From positions 62,001 to 126,000 of the forward strand of contig NZ_SISF01000030.1 of assembly GCF_004310285.1 (NCBI RefSeq): a DNA stretch of 64,000 nucleotides, given 5' to 3'. Below the pieces are notes generated by a model. It saw only the letters and a list, made by a program, of their open reading frames with translations. It made no database searches and had not been told where the DNA came from. Made by a program: the position numbers and the translations under genes. The stretch comes from Agrobacterium cavarae (GTDB lineage Bacteria; Pseudomonadota; Alphaproteobacteria; Rhizobiales; Rhizobiaceae). Below are positions 1 through 8,836 of this stretch, piece after piece. The first letter of the stretch is position 1. Each line of letters begins with the position of its first letter.

Positions 1-1
1 C

Positions 2-232
2 GGCACGCCCTTCGGTCTTGCCTCCTATTTCTACACCGAAAGCATGAAGCGCGCCTGGCGCGTCGGTGAAGCGCTGGAATTCGGCATGGTGGCGCTGAAC
101 ACCGGCCTCATCTCCATGGAAGTTGCCCCCTTTGGCGGCGTCAAGCAATCCGGCCTCGGCCGCGAGGGCGCGCAAGTGGGCATCGAGGAATATCTGGAAA
201 CCAAGAGTTTCCATATGGGCGGGCTTGTGTAA
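2..232 (+). CDS. gabD: NAD(P)-dependent aldehyde dehydrogenase, C-terminal end (succinate-semialdehyde dehydrogenase-like)
   Basis: Only the last 76 codons are present; the gene enters from the left edge in frame 2. The visible tail has the ALDH C-terminal signature [13 protein letters not shown] followed by EEYLETK, typical of GabD-type succinate-semialdehyde dehydrogenases, which oxidise the semialdehyde left after GABA or putrescine transamination. The catalytic Glu and Cys lie outside the window, so substrate is inferred from the tail and from neighbours (an FAD amine oxidase and a class III aminotransferase). A hairpin terminator follows the stop within 10 bp. Another semialdehyde dehydrogenase of the same family is possible. 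Confidence 0.75.
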   Translation, partial: GTPFGLASYFYTESMKRAWRVGEALEFGMVALNTGLISMEVAPFGGVKQSGLGREGAQVGIEEYLETKSFHMGGLV

Positions 233-241
233 GGAAAGACT

Positions 242-269
242 GGGGCAGTCGGTAGGCTGCCCCTTTTTA
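242..269 (+). terminator. Rho-independent terminator after the aldehyde dehydrogenase gene
   Basis: The inverted repeat GGGGCAG (242-248) / CTGCCCC (257-263) has an 8-nt loop and is followed directly by TTTTTA. It begins 9 bp after the stop codon. Confidence 0.85.
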
Positions 270-304
270 TTTGACTACGGCAAGCACGGTCGCGAAGGCG
301 TATA

Positions 305-475
305 CCAAATCTCTCTGTCACGCCGGGCTTGACCCGGTCTCCAATGTGCGATTGTCCGTCGCGTTGCAGGCTGTCTATAAGCCGAAGAACTCGAGACCTT
401 TTCAGCCCGCAGATGCGGGCTGACGACATCCTGGCTGGAGGCCGGATGACGGGAAGCGGGGATGCCCCGCCGATC
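305..475. repeat. Cluster of short palindromes, REP/RIME-like intergenic element
   Basis: Three perfect small palindromes are packed between two convergent genes: CCGGG-cttga-CCCGG (323-337), CAGCCCGC-agat-GCGGGCTG (403-422) and GCGGGG-atg-CCCCGC (456-470). Between the last two lies a CATCC...GGATG pair. Mosaic palindromic units of this kind are common between convergent genes in Rhizobiaceae. No reading frame here looks real. The element could also stop transcription from the oxidoreductase gene on the right. Confidence 0.5.
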
Positions 476-477
476 GC

Positions 478-1752
478 TCACTGAAACCTGTCGAGCATCT
501 TGTAATACTGCCCCACCAGCGGCAGGAACCAGGGTTTGCCGAAATGGCCGGGGACGGCGGGCCACGGGTAGTCGCGCATTGGGTTGCGGTCCGCCTTGCC
601 AAGAATGGCGTCGGCCACCATCATGCCGACATGGGTGGAAAGCTGAGCACCGTGGCCGGAATAGCCCATGGCATACCAGAGACCGTCATGGAAGCCGGCG
701 CGCGGGTAGCGGTCGGCCGTCATGTCGACGAGGCCACCCCAGCAGTAGTCGATCTCGACGCCCTTCAACTGCGGAAAGATGCGCTCCATGCTCTCGCGCA
801 GGATCGCGCCGCTTTTCTCGTCCGAGCGCTGGTCCGAGGTCGCGGAGAAGCGTGCGCGTCCGCCAAAGATCAGGCGGTTGTCGGGTGCCAACCGCCAGTA
901 ATTGCCGATATTCATCGTGTTCACGCAGGTGCGGTTGCCGGGCATGACGGCGGCAACTTCAGTGTCCGTCAGCGGTCGCGTGGCAATCAGGAAGCTGCCG
1001 ACGGCAATGATGCGGCGGCGGAACCAGGTGAAGTTCTGCGTCGTGTAAGCACCGGTCGCCATGACGACATTGGCAGCGGTGACGCTACCGTGCGACGTTT
1101 GCAGCGCATGTATCCCATTCGTCTCGCGATGTTCGGTAACGGTCGTGCCTTCAAAGATCGTTGCGCCGTGGCGCGCAGCGGCCGTCGCCAATCCTGCGAC
1201 ATAGCGGCCCATATGCATCATGGCGCTCTTCTTCGACAGCATCGCGCCATAAAAGGGGGAGCCGACTTCTTTCCTCAGCTCCGCCGGCGACAGCAGCGCG
1301 GTGTCCGGATCGCATTCCTTGTTCAGCGACTCGAAATTGCGGGCAATGGCCTCGAAATGCTTGGGCTTGGAGGCGAGCTTCAGCTTGCCGGAGCGGCGGA
1401 AATTGCAGTCGATGCCCTCTTCGGCGATGAGCGCCTCGATGGTATCGATGGAATCGTCCAGCGCATGATAGAGCGCGATGGCGCGCTCTTTGCCGAGTTC
1501 CGCCTTGGCACCGAGGTAGCTATGTGCGAGCCCGTTGTTCAGATGCCCGCCATTGCGGCCGGACGCACCGAAACCGATGCGTTCCGCCTCCAGCACGACG
1601 ACCCTAGCCCCCGCGCGTGCCAGCTGCCGCGCGGCTGCGAGCCCCGTAAAGCCCGCGCCGATGACGGCAACATCGTAATGTCCGCTGACCGGGCCCTGAA
1701 CCGCACCGGTGAAGACCGGCGCCGTGTCATGCCAATAGGAGACGAATTTCAT
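478..1752 (-). CDS. FAD-dependent oxidoreductase of the DAO family (OrdL/PuuB-like)
   Basis: This 424-residue flavoprotein probably oxidises an amine or amino acid. A dinucleotide-binding GAGFTG motif sits near residues 32-37, the second FAD-contact stretch GASGRNGGHLNNG near 62-74, and a C-terminal GLWYAMGYSGHGAQLS stretch matches the DAO fold. The closest named relatives by motif are gamma-glutamylputrescine oxidases. An upstream in-frame ATG would add 7 residues, but AGAGGC lies a proper distance before the ATG at 1752, so that start is used. It is convergent with the semialdehyde dehydrogenase and 42 bp upstream of it in transcription lies the HAD gene, so the two minus-strand genes are probably co-transcribed. 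The true substrate cannot be read from sequence. Confidence 0.85.
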   Translation of the reverse strand: MKFVSYWHDTAPVFTGAVQGPVSGHYDVAVIGAGFTGLAAARQLARAGARVVVLEAERIGFGASGRNGGHLNNGLAHSYLGAKAELGKERAIALYHALDDSIDTIEALIAEEGIDCNFRRSGKLKLASKPKHFEAIARNFESLNKECDPDTALLSPAELRKEVGSPFYGAMLSKKSAMMHMGRYVAGLATAAARHGATIFEGTTVTEHRETNGIHALQTSHGSVTAANVVMATGAYTTQNFTWFRRRIIAVGSFLIATRPLTDTEVAAVMPGNRTCVNTMNIGNYWRLAPDNRLIFGGRARFSATSDQRSDEKSGAILRESMERIFPQLKGVEIDYCWGGLVDMTADRYPRAGFHDGLWYAMGYSGHGAQLSTHVGMMVADAILGKADRNPMRDYPWPAVPGHFGKPWFLPLVGQYYKMLDRFQ

Positions 1753-1794
1753 CGGCCTTGCCTCTGCTTGCATTGATCTGCGGCTTAAGCCTGG

Positions 1795-2463
1795 TCAGAG
1801 ACCCACAACACCGGGAAGACCGGAAATGTCGGCGATTTCGGTATAGCCGTAATAGGGGTTGGCCGGCTCGTGGCCGCGATTGACCCAGACCTTGTTCTTG
1901 ATGCCGAGATCGTGCGCCGACATCAGGTCATAGCGGAAGGAAGAGGAGACGTGCAGCATGTCTTCCGGGCCGCAACCAAGCATGTCGAACATGTATTCGA
2001 ACGCCTGGAAGCGCGGCTTGTAGGCCTGCGCCTGTTCGGCGGTATAGACCTTGTGGAACGGCGCGCCGAGCTTTTCGACATTCGACATGATCTGCGCGTT
2101 CATGGCGTTGGACAGAATGACGAGCGGAATTTCCTTCGCGACCTTGGCAAGCCCTGCGGGGACGTCCGCGTGCGGGCCCCAGGTCGGCACGCGCTCATAG
2201 ACCATCTGCGCATCTTCATCCTTGAAGGTCACCCCATTGGCCTTGCAAGCACGCGACAGCGAATTGTGCACGACGTCCGCATATGGCTTCCAGGCGCCCA
2301 TGATCTCGTCGAGGCGATAGGCGGAAAAGTTGCGGATGAACTTGTCCATGGCCTGCGCATCGAGACGGTCGCCATAAAGGTCGCGGGCGGCACCCGCCAT
2401 GTCGAAATTGATCAGCGTGCCATAGCAGTCGAAGGAGATGTATTTCGGGCGGATGGGAGCCAT
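1795..2463 (-). CDS. Haloacid dehalogenase type II family hydrolase (HAD superfamily)
   Basis: The 222-residue protein carries the HAD nucleophile motif FDCYGTL with Asp12, motif II Ser in VILSNA, a basic residue in the KPRFQAFEYM stretch, and the motif III region HVSSSFRYDLMSAHDLG. The FDxYGTL form is the hallmark of (S)-2-haloacid dehalogenase-type enzymes, although many family members act on other small substrates. The frame continues upstream as a 379-codon ORF, but the protein homology starts at the ATG at 2463, which is preceded by AGAGGAAG. It sits upstream of the FAD oxidoreductase on the same strand, suggesting a role in the same amine-related pathway rather than detoxification. Confidence 0.85.
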   Translation of the reverse strand: MAPIRPKYISFDCYGTLINFDMAGAARDLYGDRLDAQAMDKFIRNFSAYRLDEIMGAWKPYADVVHNSLSRACKANGVTFKDEDAQMVYERVPTWGPHADVPAGLAKVAKEIPLVILSNAMNAQIMSNVEKLGAPFHKVYTAEQAQAYKPRFQAFEYMFDMLGCGPEDMLHVSSSFRYDLMSAHDLGIKNKVWVNRGHEPANPYYGYTEIADISGLPGVVGL

Positions 2464-2767
2464 GATGTTCTTCCTCTGGCTTTCATGTTTCGTTGCCCCG
2501 ATCATAAGCCGGTTTATCCCACCTCGATTGCGTGAATTCACCCATGTGGGAAGCACAAAGTTTCTAATCTGCCGTCCCGTTTGGCACACTATTGCACGGC
2601 GGAGCTTTGCCGCGTCCCTTTCCGGCGCCCTGCAAACGTCGCTCTGACCGGGCCGCAGCATAAGATGCGGCGCCGGCATTGCGCTTCGGCGAAAGATAGT
2701 GTCGCGACCTTGCCATTCAGACGAATAGCGTTCGCGTCCTCGCCGACATTTCATATCAGGAAAAGGA
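2464..2767. promoter_or_regulatory. Divergent intergenic region with palindromes
   Basis: This 304-bp gap separates the HAD gene (minus) from the GNAT gene (plus), so it must hold both promoters. It contains a perfect 10-bp palindrome GTGAATTCAC (2532-2541), nested within a wider pair TCCCAC (2517-2522) / GTGGGA (2546-2551). This is a plausible operator for the divergent genes, perhaps for the Lrp-type regulator at 10.6-11.0 kb, but no consensus can be proven. No coding frame here looks genuine. Confidence 0.4.
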
Positions 2768-3610
2768 ATGACCATGCAGAACCAGATCGACATCGTCGCC
2801 TTCGGGCCTGAACACATCGACGGAGCCGTGGAGCTGTCGCGCGCAGAAAGCTGGCCACATCGCCGCGAGGATTGGCAGCTGGTGCAACAACTGAGTGCCG
2901 GAATTGCTGCCGTGGATGCAGACCGCCGCCTCACGGGGACGACCCTGTTGACGCCTTATGGTCAGGATTGCGCCACCATCAACATGGTGATCGTTGACAA
3001 ATCAATGCGCGGACTGGGGGTAGGGCGCAAGCTCATGGAGCGCGCCATGGCGCTGGCCGAAGGCCGACCGCTGCGCCTCGTTGCCACGAAGGAAGGGCTG
3101 CCGCTTTATGAGAAGCTTGGTTTCGTGACCACTGGCGAGATTCGTCAGCATCAGGGCGAGGTTCGCCCCCTCGACCGGCCGGACGGTGTCGAGGACATGC
3201 AAGCCGGCGATCTGGGGTCGCTGAAGGCGCTCGACAGGGAAGCCTATGGCGCGGATCGATCTGCGCTGATTGACGCTCTCGTCCGACACGGCAAGATCGC
3301 GGTTATCCGCAAAGGGGAAACAATCGAGGCCTGGGCGGCGATCCGCCCCTTCGGCCGTGGCGAGGTCATCGGTCCGGTAATTGCACCCGACGCCAAGACC
3401 GCCTGCGCACTGATTGCCTTTCACGCCGCATCACGCCCGGGCGCGTTCCTGCGTGTCGATACCGGAAGCGAAACGGGCATTGCCCCCTGGCTTTCCGAAA
3501 TCGGACTCCCCCATGTGGGTGGCGGCATCGCCATGCGTCGCCCATCCAAGGACAATGCCGAACAGGCCCGCCGCAAAGTCTATGCACTGGCCAATCAGGC
3601 GCTGGGCTGA
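2768..3610 (+). CDS. GNAT family N-acetyltransferase with C-terminal extension
   Basis: The 280-residue protein has an N-terminal GNAT domain. The acetyl-CoA-binding motif is RGLGVG (residues 81-86), followed by ATKEGLPLYEKLGF, the typical beta-5/alpha-4 region. A second domain (about 140-280) resembles the extension found in YitH-type acetyltransferases. The substrate is unknown. The start is uncertain between 2768 and the ATG at 2774. An AGGAAAAGGA sequence abuts the first and is better spaced for the second. It is 51 bp ahead of the aminotransferase and probably the first gene of the operon that continues into the ABC importer. Confidence 0.85.
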   Translation: MTMQNQIDIVAFGPEHIDGAVELSRAESWPHRREDWQLVQQLSAGIAAVDADRRLTGTTLLTPYGQDCATINMVIVDKSMRGLGVGRKLMERAMALAEGRPLRLVATKEGLPLYEKLGFVTTGEIRQHQGEVRPLDRPDGVEDMQAGDLGSLKALDREAYGADRSALIDALVRHGKIAVIRKGETIEAWAAIRPFGRGEVIGPVIAPDAKTACALIAFHAASRPGAFLRVDTGSETGIAPWLSEIGLPHVGGGIAMRRPSKDNAEQARRKVYALANQALG

Positions 3611-3661
3611 CGCTGAACCCGCACCCCGATCTGGCTCACGAACTCATACCGGAGACCACCC

Positions 3662-5035
3662 ATGCTCGCCAACTCCCTGATCGAACTCGATCGCGCCCAC
3701 CTGATCCACCCTGTCGCGTCCTATCGCGGCCACGAGCGGCAGGGTGTGCGCGTGCTCAAATCCGCCTTCGGCGCGACTGTCACCGAGGCCAACGGTCACC
3801 AATTGATCGACGGGTTCGCTGGGCTATGGTGCGTCAATGCCGGCTACGGCCATGAGAGCATTGTCGAGGCGGCGGCGAAGCAGTTGCGCGAATTGCCCTA
3901 TGCGACCGGTTACTTCGACCTCGGTTCGGAACCGGCGATCCGGCTGGCGGCGGAACTTGCCGAGCGCGCGCCGGGCGATCTGAACCGCGTCTATTTTACC
4001 CTCGGCGGATCGGATGCCGTGGACTCCACCATTCGCTTCGTCCGCTATTACTGGAATGCGAAGGGTGAGCCGCAGCGCGATCAGTTCATCTCTATCCAGC
4101 AAGGCTATCACGGTTCGTCAACGGTCGGTGCAGGCTTGACCGCCCTTCCAGCCTTCCATGCCGGTTTCGGTCTGCCTTTTGACTGGCAGCACAAGATTCC
4201 CTCCCCCTACCCATACCGCAACCCGGTCGGCGAGGACGACGTTGCCATCACGGTGGCCTCTCTCGCCAGCCTGAAGGCCAAGATCGAGGAGATCGGCGCC
4301 GATCGCGTGGCAGCATTTTATGCCGAACCGATCCAGGGCTCCGGCGGGGTCATCGTCCCGCCAAAGGGTTGGATCAAGGCCATGCGCGATCTGTGCAAAT
4401 CCTATGGCATTCTCTTTATCGCCGACGAAGTGATCACCGGCTTCGGCCGCACCGGCCCGCTTTTTGCCTGTGCCGATGAAGACATCGTGCCCGACATGAT
4501 GACGGTCGCCAAAGGGCTTACCTCGGGCTATGTGCCGATGGGTGCCGTCTTCATGGCCGATCATGTCTATGACGTGATTGCCGACGGGGCCGGCGACGCG
4601 GCCGTCGGCCACGGCTTTACCTATTCCGCCCATCCGGTCAGCGCCGCCGTCGCGCTGGAAGTGCTCAAACTCTACGAAGGCGGGTTGCTGGAAAACGGCA
4701 TCAAAGCTGGCGCGCGTCTGCTGGCGGGTCTCGAAAGCCTGCGTGATCACCCTCTGGTCGGCGATGTCCGTGGCCGCGGGATGCTCTATGGCGTCGAACT
4801 CGTGACGGACAAGGCGAAGAAGACACCGCTTCCGGCAGCTAGCCAGCCAGCACGCCGTATCTTCGACCGGGCCTGGGGGAACGGTCTCGTTATCCGCGCT
4901 TTCCCGCAGGGCGTACTGGGCTATGCGCCGCCGCTTTGCTGCACGGACTCCGATATCGACGCCATCGTCGAGCGCACCCGCAAAACGCTTGATGAGACTC
5001 TGCAGGACCCGGAAATCCGGCAGGCCATGGCCTGA
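3662..5035 (+). CDS. PLP-dependent class III aminotransferase (omega-amino acid/putrescine-type)
   Basis: This 457-residue fold-type I enzyme transfers an amino group from an amine or omega-amino acid, typically to pyruvate. Diagnostic residues are FTLGGSDAVDSTIRF (113-127), the PLP-pocket Asp255 in FIADEV and the Schiff-base Lys284 in TVAKGLTSG. Length and the N-terminal HPVASY stretch fit the putrescine/beta-alanine-pyruvate aminotransferase group. GGAG precedes the ATG. A semialdehyde dehydrogenase and an FAD amine oxidase nearby support amine catabolism, with a transporter downstream for uptake. The exact donor is not decided by sequence. Confidence 0.88.
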   Translation: MLANSLIELDRAHLIHPVASYRGHERQGVRVLKSAFGATVTEANGHQLIDGFAGLWCVNAGYGHESIVEAAAKQLRELPYATGYFDLGSEPAIRLAAELAERAPGDLNRVYFTLGGSDAVDSTIRFVRYYWNAKGEPQRDQFISIQQGYHGSSTVGAGLTALPAFHAGFGLPFDWQHKIPSPYPYRNPVGEDDVAITVASLASLKAKIEEIGADRVAAFYAEPIQGSGGVIVPPKGWIKAMRDLCKSYGILFIADEVITGFGRTGPLFACADEDIVPDMMTVAKGLTSGYVPMGAVFMADHVYDVIADGAGDAAVGHGFTYSAHPVSAAVALEVLKLYEGGLLENGIKAGARLLAGLESLRDHPLVGDVRGRGMLYGVELVTDKAKKTPLPAASQPARRIFDRAWGNGLVIRAFPQGVLGYAPPLCCTDSDIDAIVERTRKTLDETLQDPEIRQAMA

Positions 5036-5248
5036 GGAAAAGACGGGAGCCGGCGGCATTTCACCGAAATGTCGCAGGGGAAGAAAGTTCGCAATTTTAT
5101 GCCGTGGCCGGAGGCCAAATCGGACGATACGCCCCGGCAGGCATGCGACACTGCTAAGTAGAAAAGGCCGGAGACGCCACTATCCAACCAGGTCGGAAAA
5201 TCCGCACGAGACGGATACCCACCGAGAGCAAAGCAAAAGGGGAATGAC

Positions 5249-6850
5249 ATGACCGATACTGTGACCAACTGGACGAACCGTGACGCCGCACAAGTCGAGG
5301 ACGCCATCCGCCGCGGCGCTTCCCGCCGTGATCTTCTGAAGCTGATGCTGGCAAGCGGCGTCGCCCTTTCCGCTGGTGGTGCCCTTCTCGGCCGCGCCGA
5401 GAGCGCCGTGGCCGCAACGCCGGTTTCCGGTGGACATATGAAAGTGGCCGGCGTTTCTTCTTCCAACGCCGACACGCTCGACCCCGCCAAGGCTTCGGTG
5501 GCGACGGACTATATACGCTGCTGCTCGCTCTACAATCGTCTGACCTTCATTGACTCGCACGGCGTTCCGCAGATGGAACTTGCCGAAAAGCTCGACACCA
5601 AGGATGCCAAGACCTGGACCGTAACGCTGCGCAAGGGCGTGACTTTCCATGACGGCAAGGCCTTGACTGCTGACGATGTGGTCTTCTCCCTGAAGCGCCA
5701 TCTCGATCCGGCCGTCGGCTCCAAAGTCGCGAAGATCGCGGCCCAGATCTCCGAAGTTAAGGCCACTGATGCCGGCACGGTTGAAATCGTGCTGAAAGCG
5801 GCCAATGCCGACCTGCCTTATATCCTGGGGCTCCACCACTTCATGATCGTACAGGATGGCACGACTGATTTCTCGAAGGGCATCGGCACCGGCGCTTTCG
5901 CGCTCGAAACCTTCGAGCCCGGCGTTCGCTCCATCGTCAAGAAGAACAAGAACTACTGGAAGCCAGGCCTGCCGCATCTCGACAGCTTCGAATTCTTCGC
6001 AATCGGTGACGACAACGCCCGGGTTAACGCACTTCTGGCCGGTGACGTCCAGTTCGCCTATGCGATCAACCCACGTTCAGCGAAGCTGGTAGAAGCTCAG
6101 CAGGGCTTCCAGATTTCGAAGTCGACGTCCGGCAACTATACAAACCTCAATATCCGACTTGACATGAACAAGGCCGACTTCGTGACCGGCATGAAACACC
6201 TCGTCGACCGCGAGCAGATCGTAACGGCGGCACTGCGCGGTTTTGGCGAGGTTGGCAACGACCAGCCGATTTCCCCGGCCAACTTCTTTCATGATGCCAA
6301 CCTCAAGCCGAAAGCCTTCGATCCCGACAAGGCAAAGCATTACTTCGAAAAAGCAGGCGTTCTCGGCCAGTCGATCCCGGTCATTGCCTCGGATGCCGCC
6401 AACAACTCGATCGACATGGCCATGATCATGCAGGCATCGGGCGCCGATATCGGCCTGAAACTCGATGTCCAGCGCGTGCCCGCCGACGGCTACTGGGACA
6501 AGTACTGGCTAAAGGCGCCGATCCACTTCGGCAATATCAACCCGCGCCCGACGCCCGATATCTACTTCTCGCTGCTCTATTCGTCCGACGCGCCATGGAA
6601 CGAAAGCCAGTACAAGTCGCCAAAGTTCGATTCCATGCTGCTCGAAGCCCGCGGCATGCTGGACCAAAACAAGCGCCGCGAGATCTATAACGAGATGCAG
6701 ACCATGATCGCCGACGAAGCCGGCACGATCATACCTGCCTACATTACCAATGCCGACGCCGTATCCTCCAAGGTCAAGGGCCTTGAGACCAACCCGCTCG
6801 GCGGTATGATGGGCTTCGCAATGGCCGAATATATCTGGCTGGAAGCTTGA
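5249..6850 (+). CDS. ABC transporter substrate-binding protein, family 5 (peptide/opine/nickel class), Tat-exported
   Basis: The 533-residue protein begins with a twin-arginine signal (SRRDLLK, Arg26-Arg27, then a hydrophobic stretch to about residue 48) and has the SBP_bac_5 pattern: LDPAKAS, TWTVTLRKGVTFHDGKALTADDVVFSLKR and a C-terminal oligopeptide-binding fold. Such proteins bind peptides, opines or amino acid conjugates in the periplasm. AAAGGGGA precedes the ATG. It lies 213 bp after the aminotransferase and heads the permease and ATPase genes. The Tat signal implies export after folding, which is not unusual for rhizobial family 5 proteins. Confidence 0.92.
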   Translation: MTDTVTNWTNRDAAQVEDAIRRGASRRDLLKLMLASGVALSAGGALLGRAESAVAATPVSGGHMKVAGVSSSNADTLDPAKASVATDYIRCCSLYNRLTFIDSHGVPQMELAEKLDTKDAKTWTVTLRKGVTFHDGKALTADDVVFSLKRHLDPAVGSKVAKIAAQISEVKATDAGTVEIVLKAANADLPYILGLHHFMIVQDGTTDFSKGIGTGAFALETFEPGVRSIVKKNKNYWKPGLPHLDSFEFFAIGDDNARVNALLAGDVQFAYAINPRSAKLVEAQQGFQISKSTSGNYTNLNIRLDMNKADFVTGMKHLVDREQIVTAALRGFGEVGNDQPISPANFFHDANLKPKAFDPDKAKHYFEKAGVLGQSIPVIASDAANNSIDMAMIMQASGADIGLKLDVQRVPADGYWDKYWLKAPIHFGNINPRPTPDIYFSLLYSSDAPWNESQYKSPKFDSMLLEARGMLDQNKRREIYNEMQTMIADEAGTIIPAYITNADAVSSKVKGLETNPLGGMMGFAMAEYIWLEA

Positions 6851-7030
6851 GCGGAGCGATCCGTGTCCGGGAGCGTCAGCCCCGGACCCCACGGCCGTTT
6901 TCAGAATGCCCCTTGGAACCCGGTACGCAGGAATTTCTGCGCACCGGTGACAGATTGATCTTATTTCCTAGGGCTTTTGATAAAAATCGGCATTATTGCC
7001 ATCATCATACAAAGCTGCCGGAGGTCTCTC

Positions 7031-7981
7031 GTGAACTCTGAAATCGCACGCATGGTTGCAAAGCGGCTCGTGATCGCCGTCATCACATTGCTCATCGTCT
7101 CTTTCGCGGTCTTCTTCGCAACCGCCATGCTGCCAGGCGACACGGCCTCGATTCTGCTTGGTCAGTCGGCAACGCCTGAGGCAGTCGCCGGGCTGCGCCA
7201 GGCCATGCATCTCGACGATCCTGCGATGCTGCGCTTCCTGCGCTGGGGGCTTGGCTTCCTCACCGGCGATCTTGGCAAGTCCTACGCCAACGATATGCCC
7301 ATCTCGGTGCTTGTCAGCGGACGCTTCGTCAATACGATGCAGCTTGCTGGAATTACGGCGCTGATCTCCATTCCCTTCGCGCTGACGCTTGGCATCACTT
7401 CTGCAGTCATGCAGGGTTCGCTCTACGACCGCATCGTCACCATCGTCACCATCGGCGTGATTTCCGTTCCGGAATTCATGGTTGCCTCCACTGCCGTGCT
7501 CGTCTTCGCCGTCTATCTGAAATGGTTGCCTGCCATATCCCTGGTCAATGAGGTCCACTCGCTCTACGACCTGTTGCGCATGTATGCCATGCCGGTCATG
7601 ACGTTGACCTTCGTCGTCTCGGCACAGATCATCCGCATGACGCGGGCGGCCGTGATCGAGACGCTATCGACTCCTTACGTCGAAATGGCACGGCTGAAAG
7701 GTGCCTCCCGCAGCCGCATCGTCCTTCGCCACGCGCTGCCCAACGCGCTTGGCCCCATCGTCAACGCGCTGGCGCTTTCGCTCTCCTATCTTATCGGCGG
7801 CGTCATCATCATCGAGACGATCTTCAACTATCCCGGCATTGCCAAGCTCATGGTCGATGCGGTCGCTACCCGCGACCTGCCGCTGATCCAGACCTGCGCA
7901 GTGATCTTTTGCGCCGGCTACCTGATCCTGATCACGATTGCCGACATCATCGCCATCATTTCCAATCCGAGGCTCCGCTGA
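7031..7981 (+). CDS. ABC transporter permease, DppB-type
   Basis: The protein of about 316 residues has six predicted membrane segments, starting with VAKRLVIAVITLLIVSFAVFF, and the binding-protein-dependent transport motif region EMARLKGASRSRIVLRHALPNA near the C-terminal third. It is the first inner-membrane subunit of the family 5 importer. A longer frame starts at 6977, but CGGAGG stands 6 bp before the GTG at 7031, and the family N-terminus begins there. Its stop overlaps the next gene start by one base, indicating translational coupling. Confidence 0.9.
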   Translation: MNSEIARMVAKRLVIAVITLLIVSFAVFFATAMLPGDTASILLGQSATPEAVAGLRQAMHLDDPAMLRFLRWGLGFLTGDLGKSYANDMPISVLVSGRFVNTMQLAGITALISIPFALTLGITSAVMQGSLYDRIVTIVTIGVISVPEFMVASTAVLVFAVYLKWLPAISLVNEVHSLYDLLRMYAMPVMTLTFVVSAQIIRMTRAAVIETLSTPYVEMARLKGASRSRIVLRHALPNALGPIVNALALSLSYLIGGVIIIETIFNYPGIAKLMVDAVATRDLPLIQTCAVIFCAGYLILITIADIIAIISNPRLR

Positions 7982-8835
7982 TGATGCAAGGCGCTCCGTC
8001 GATCTCCGCCGCAACCGGCTTCTTCGGCTACAGGTTCAACCCTGTCGGCGTGCTTGCCTTCCTGGTCATCCTGTTGTGGACCGTCGTCGCCCTCTTCGCA
8101 CCGCATATCGCTCCCCATCCGGTCGGCAAGATCGTCGACATGGACTATTTCGGCCCGATGAGTTCCAAGCTCTGGCTCGGCTCGGACTATCTCGGTCGTG
8201 ACGTGCTGTCCCGCATCATCTACGGCGCACGTTATACGCTTGGCATTGCGCTTGCCGGCGTGCTGATCGCCTCCTCCTGCGGTGTGATCTTCGGCATGGC
8301 GGCCGCCGTCATCGGCGGCTGGTTCGATGCGGCGCTCAGCCGCTTCATGGATGCCATGATTTCCATTCCCAGCAAGCTTTTCGGCCTCGTCATCGTCGCC
8401 GCCGTCGGTTCCTCGCTGCCGGCGCTGATCCTGACACTCGCCTTTATCTATACGCCGGGTTCCTATCGCTTCGCCCGCGCGCTTGCCGTCAATGTCAACA
8501 CGATGGATTTCATCACCGTCGCCCGCGTTCGCGGTGAAAACACGCTCTATCTCGCCGTCTCGGAAATCCTGCCCAACATCATTCGGCCGGTTCTGGCCGA
8601 TTTCGGCATCCGTTTCGTCTTCATCGTGCTGCTGCTCTCCGGCCTGTCTTTCCTCGGCCTGGGCGTGCAGCCTCCGCTCGCCGACTGGGGCGCGCTGGTG
8701 CATGAAAATATTCAGGGCCTGTCCTTCGGCGCGGCGGCGGTGATTGCGCCATCGCTCGCCATCGCCAGCCTCACGATCAGCGTCAACCTGCTGATCGACA
8801 ACCTGCCCCGCAAGATCCGCGATCGGAGCGCCTGA
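7981..8835 (+). CDS. ABC transporter permease, DppC-type
   Basis: The 284-residue second permease has the family N-terminus (FRFNPVGVLAF-like YRFNPVGVLAFLVI), the LGSDYLGRDVLSRIIYGAR motif diagnostic of DppC/OppC, and the EAA-like loop VARVRGENTLYLAVSEILPN. The start is the ATG overlapping the dppB-type stop (TGATG); the longer upstream frame lies inside the preceding gene. It pairs with the DppB-type subunit to form the membrane channel and is followed 1 bp later by the ATPase gene. Confidence 0.9.
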   Translation: MMQGAPSISAATGFFGYRFNPVGVLAFLVILLWTVVALFAPHIAPHPVGKIVDMDYFGPMSSKLWLGSDYLGRDVLSRIIYGARYTLGIALAGVLIASSCGVIFGMAAAVIGGWFDAALSRFMDAMISIPSKLFGLVIVAAVGSSLPALILTLAFIYTPGSYRFARALAVNVNTMDFITVARVRGENTLYLAVSEILPNIIRPVLADFGIRFVFIVLLLSGLSFLGLGVQPPLADWGALVHENIQGLSFGAAAVIAPSLAIASLTISVNLLIDNLPRKIRDRSA

Positions 8836-8836
8836 C

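Noticed and set aside
544..1776. A 410-codon plus-strand frame opposite the first FAD oxidoreductase
   Set aside because: It has no ribosome site or domain; the minus-strand protein has complete DAO motifs.
2580..2596. TGGCACACTATTGCA as a sigma-54 promoter before the GNAT gene
   Set aside because: The spacing is GG-N9-GC, one base short of the strict N10, and no activator site is near.
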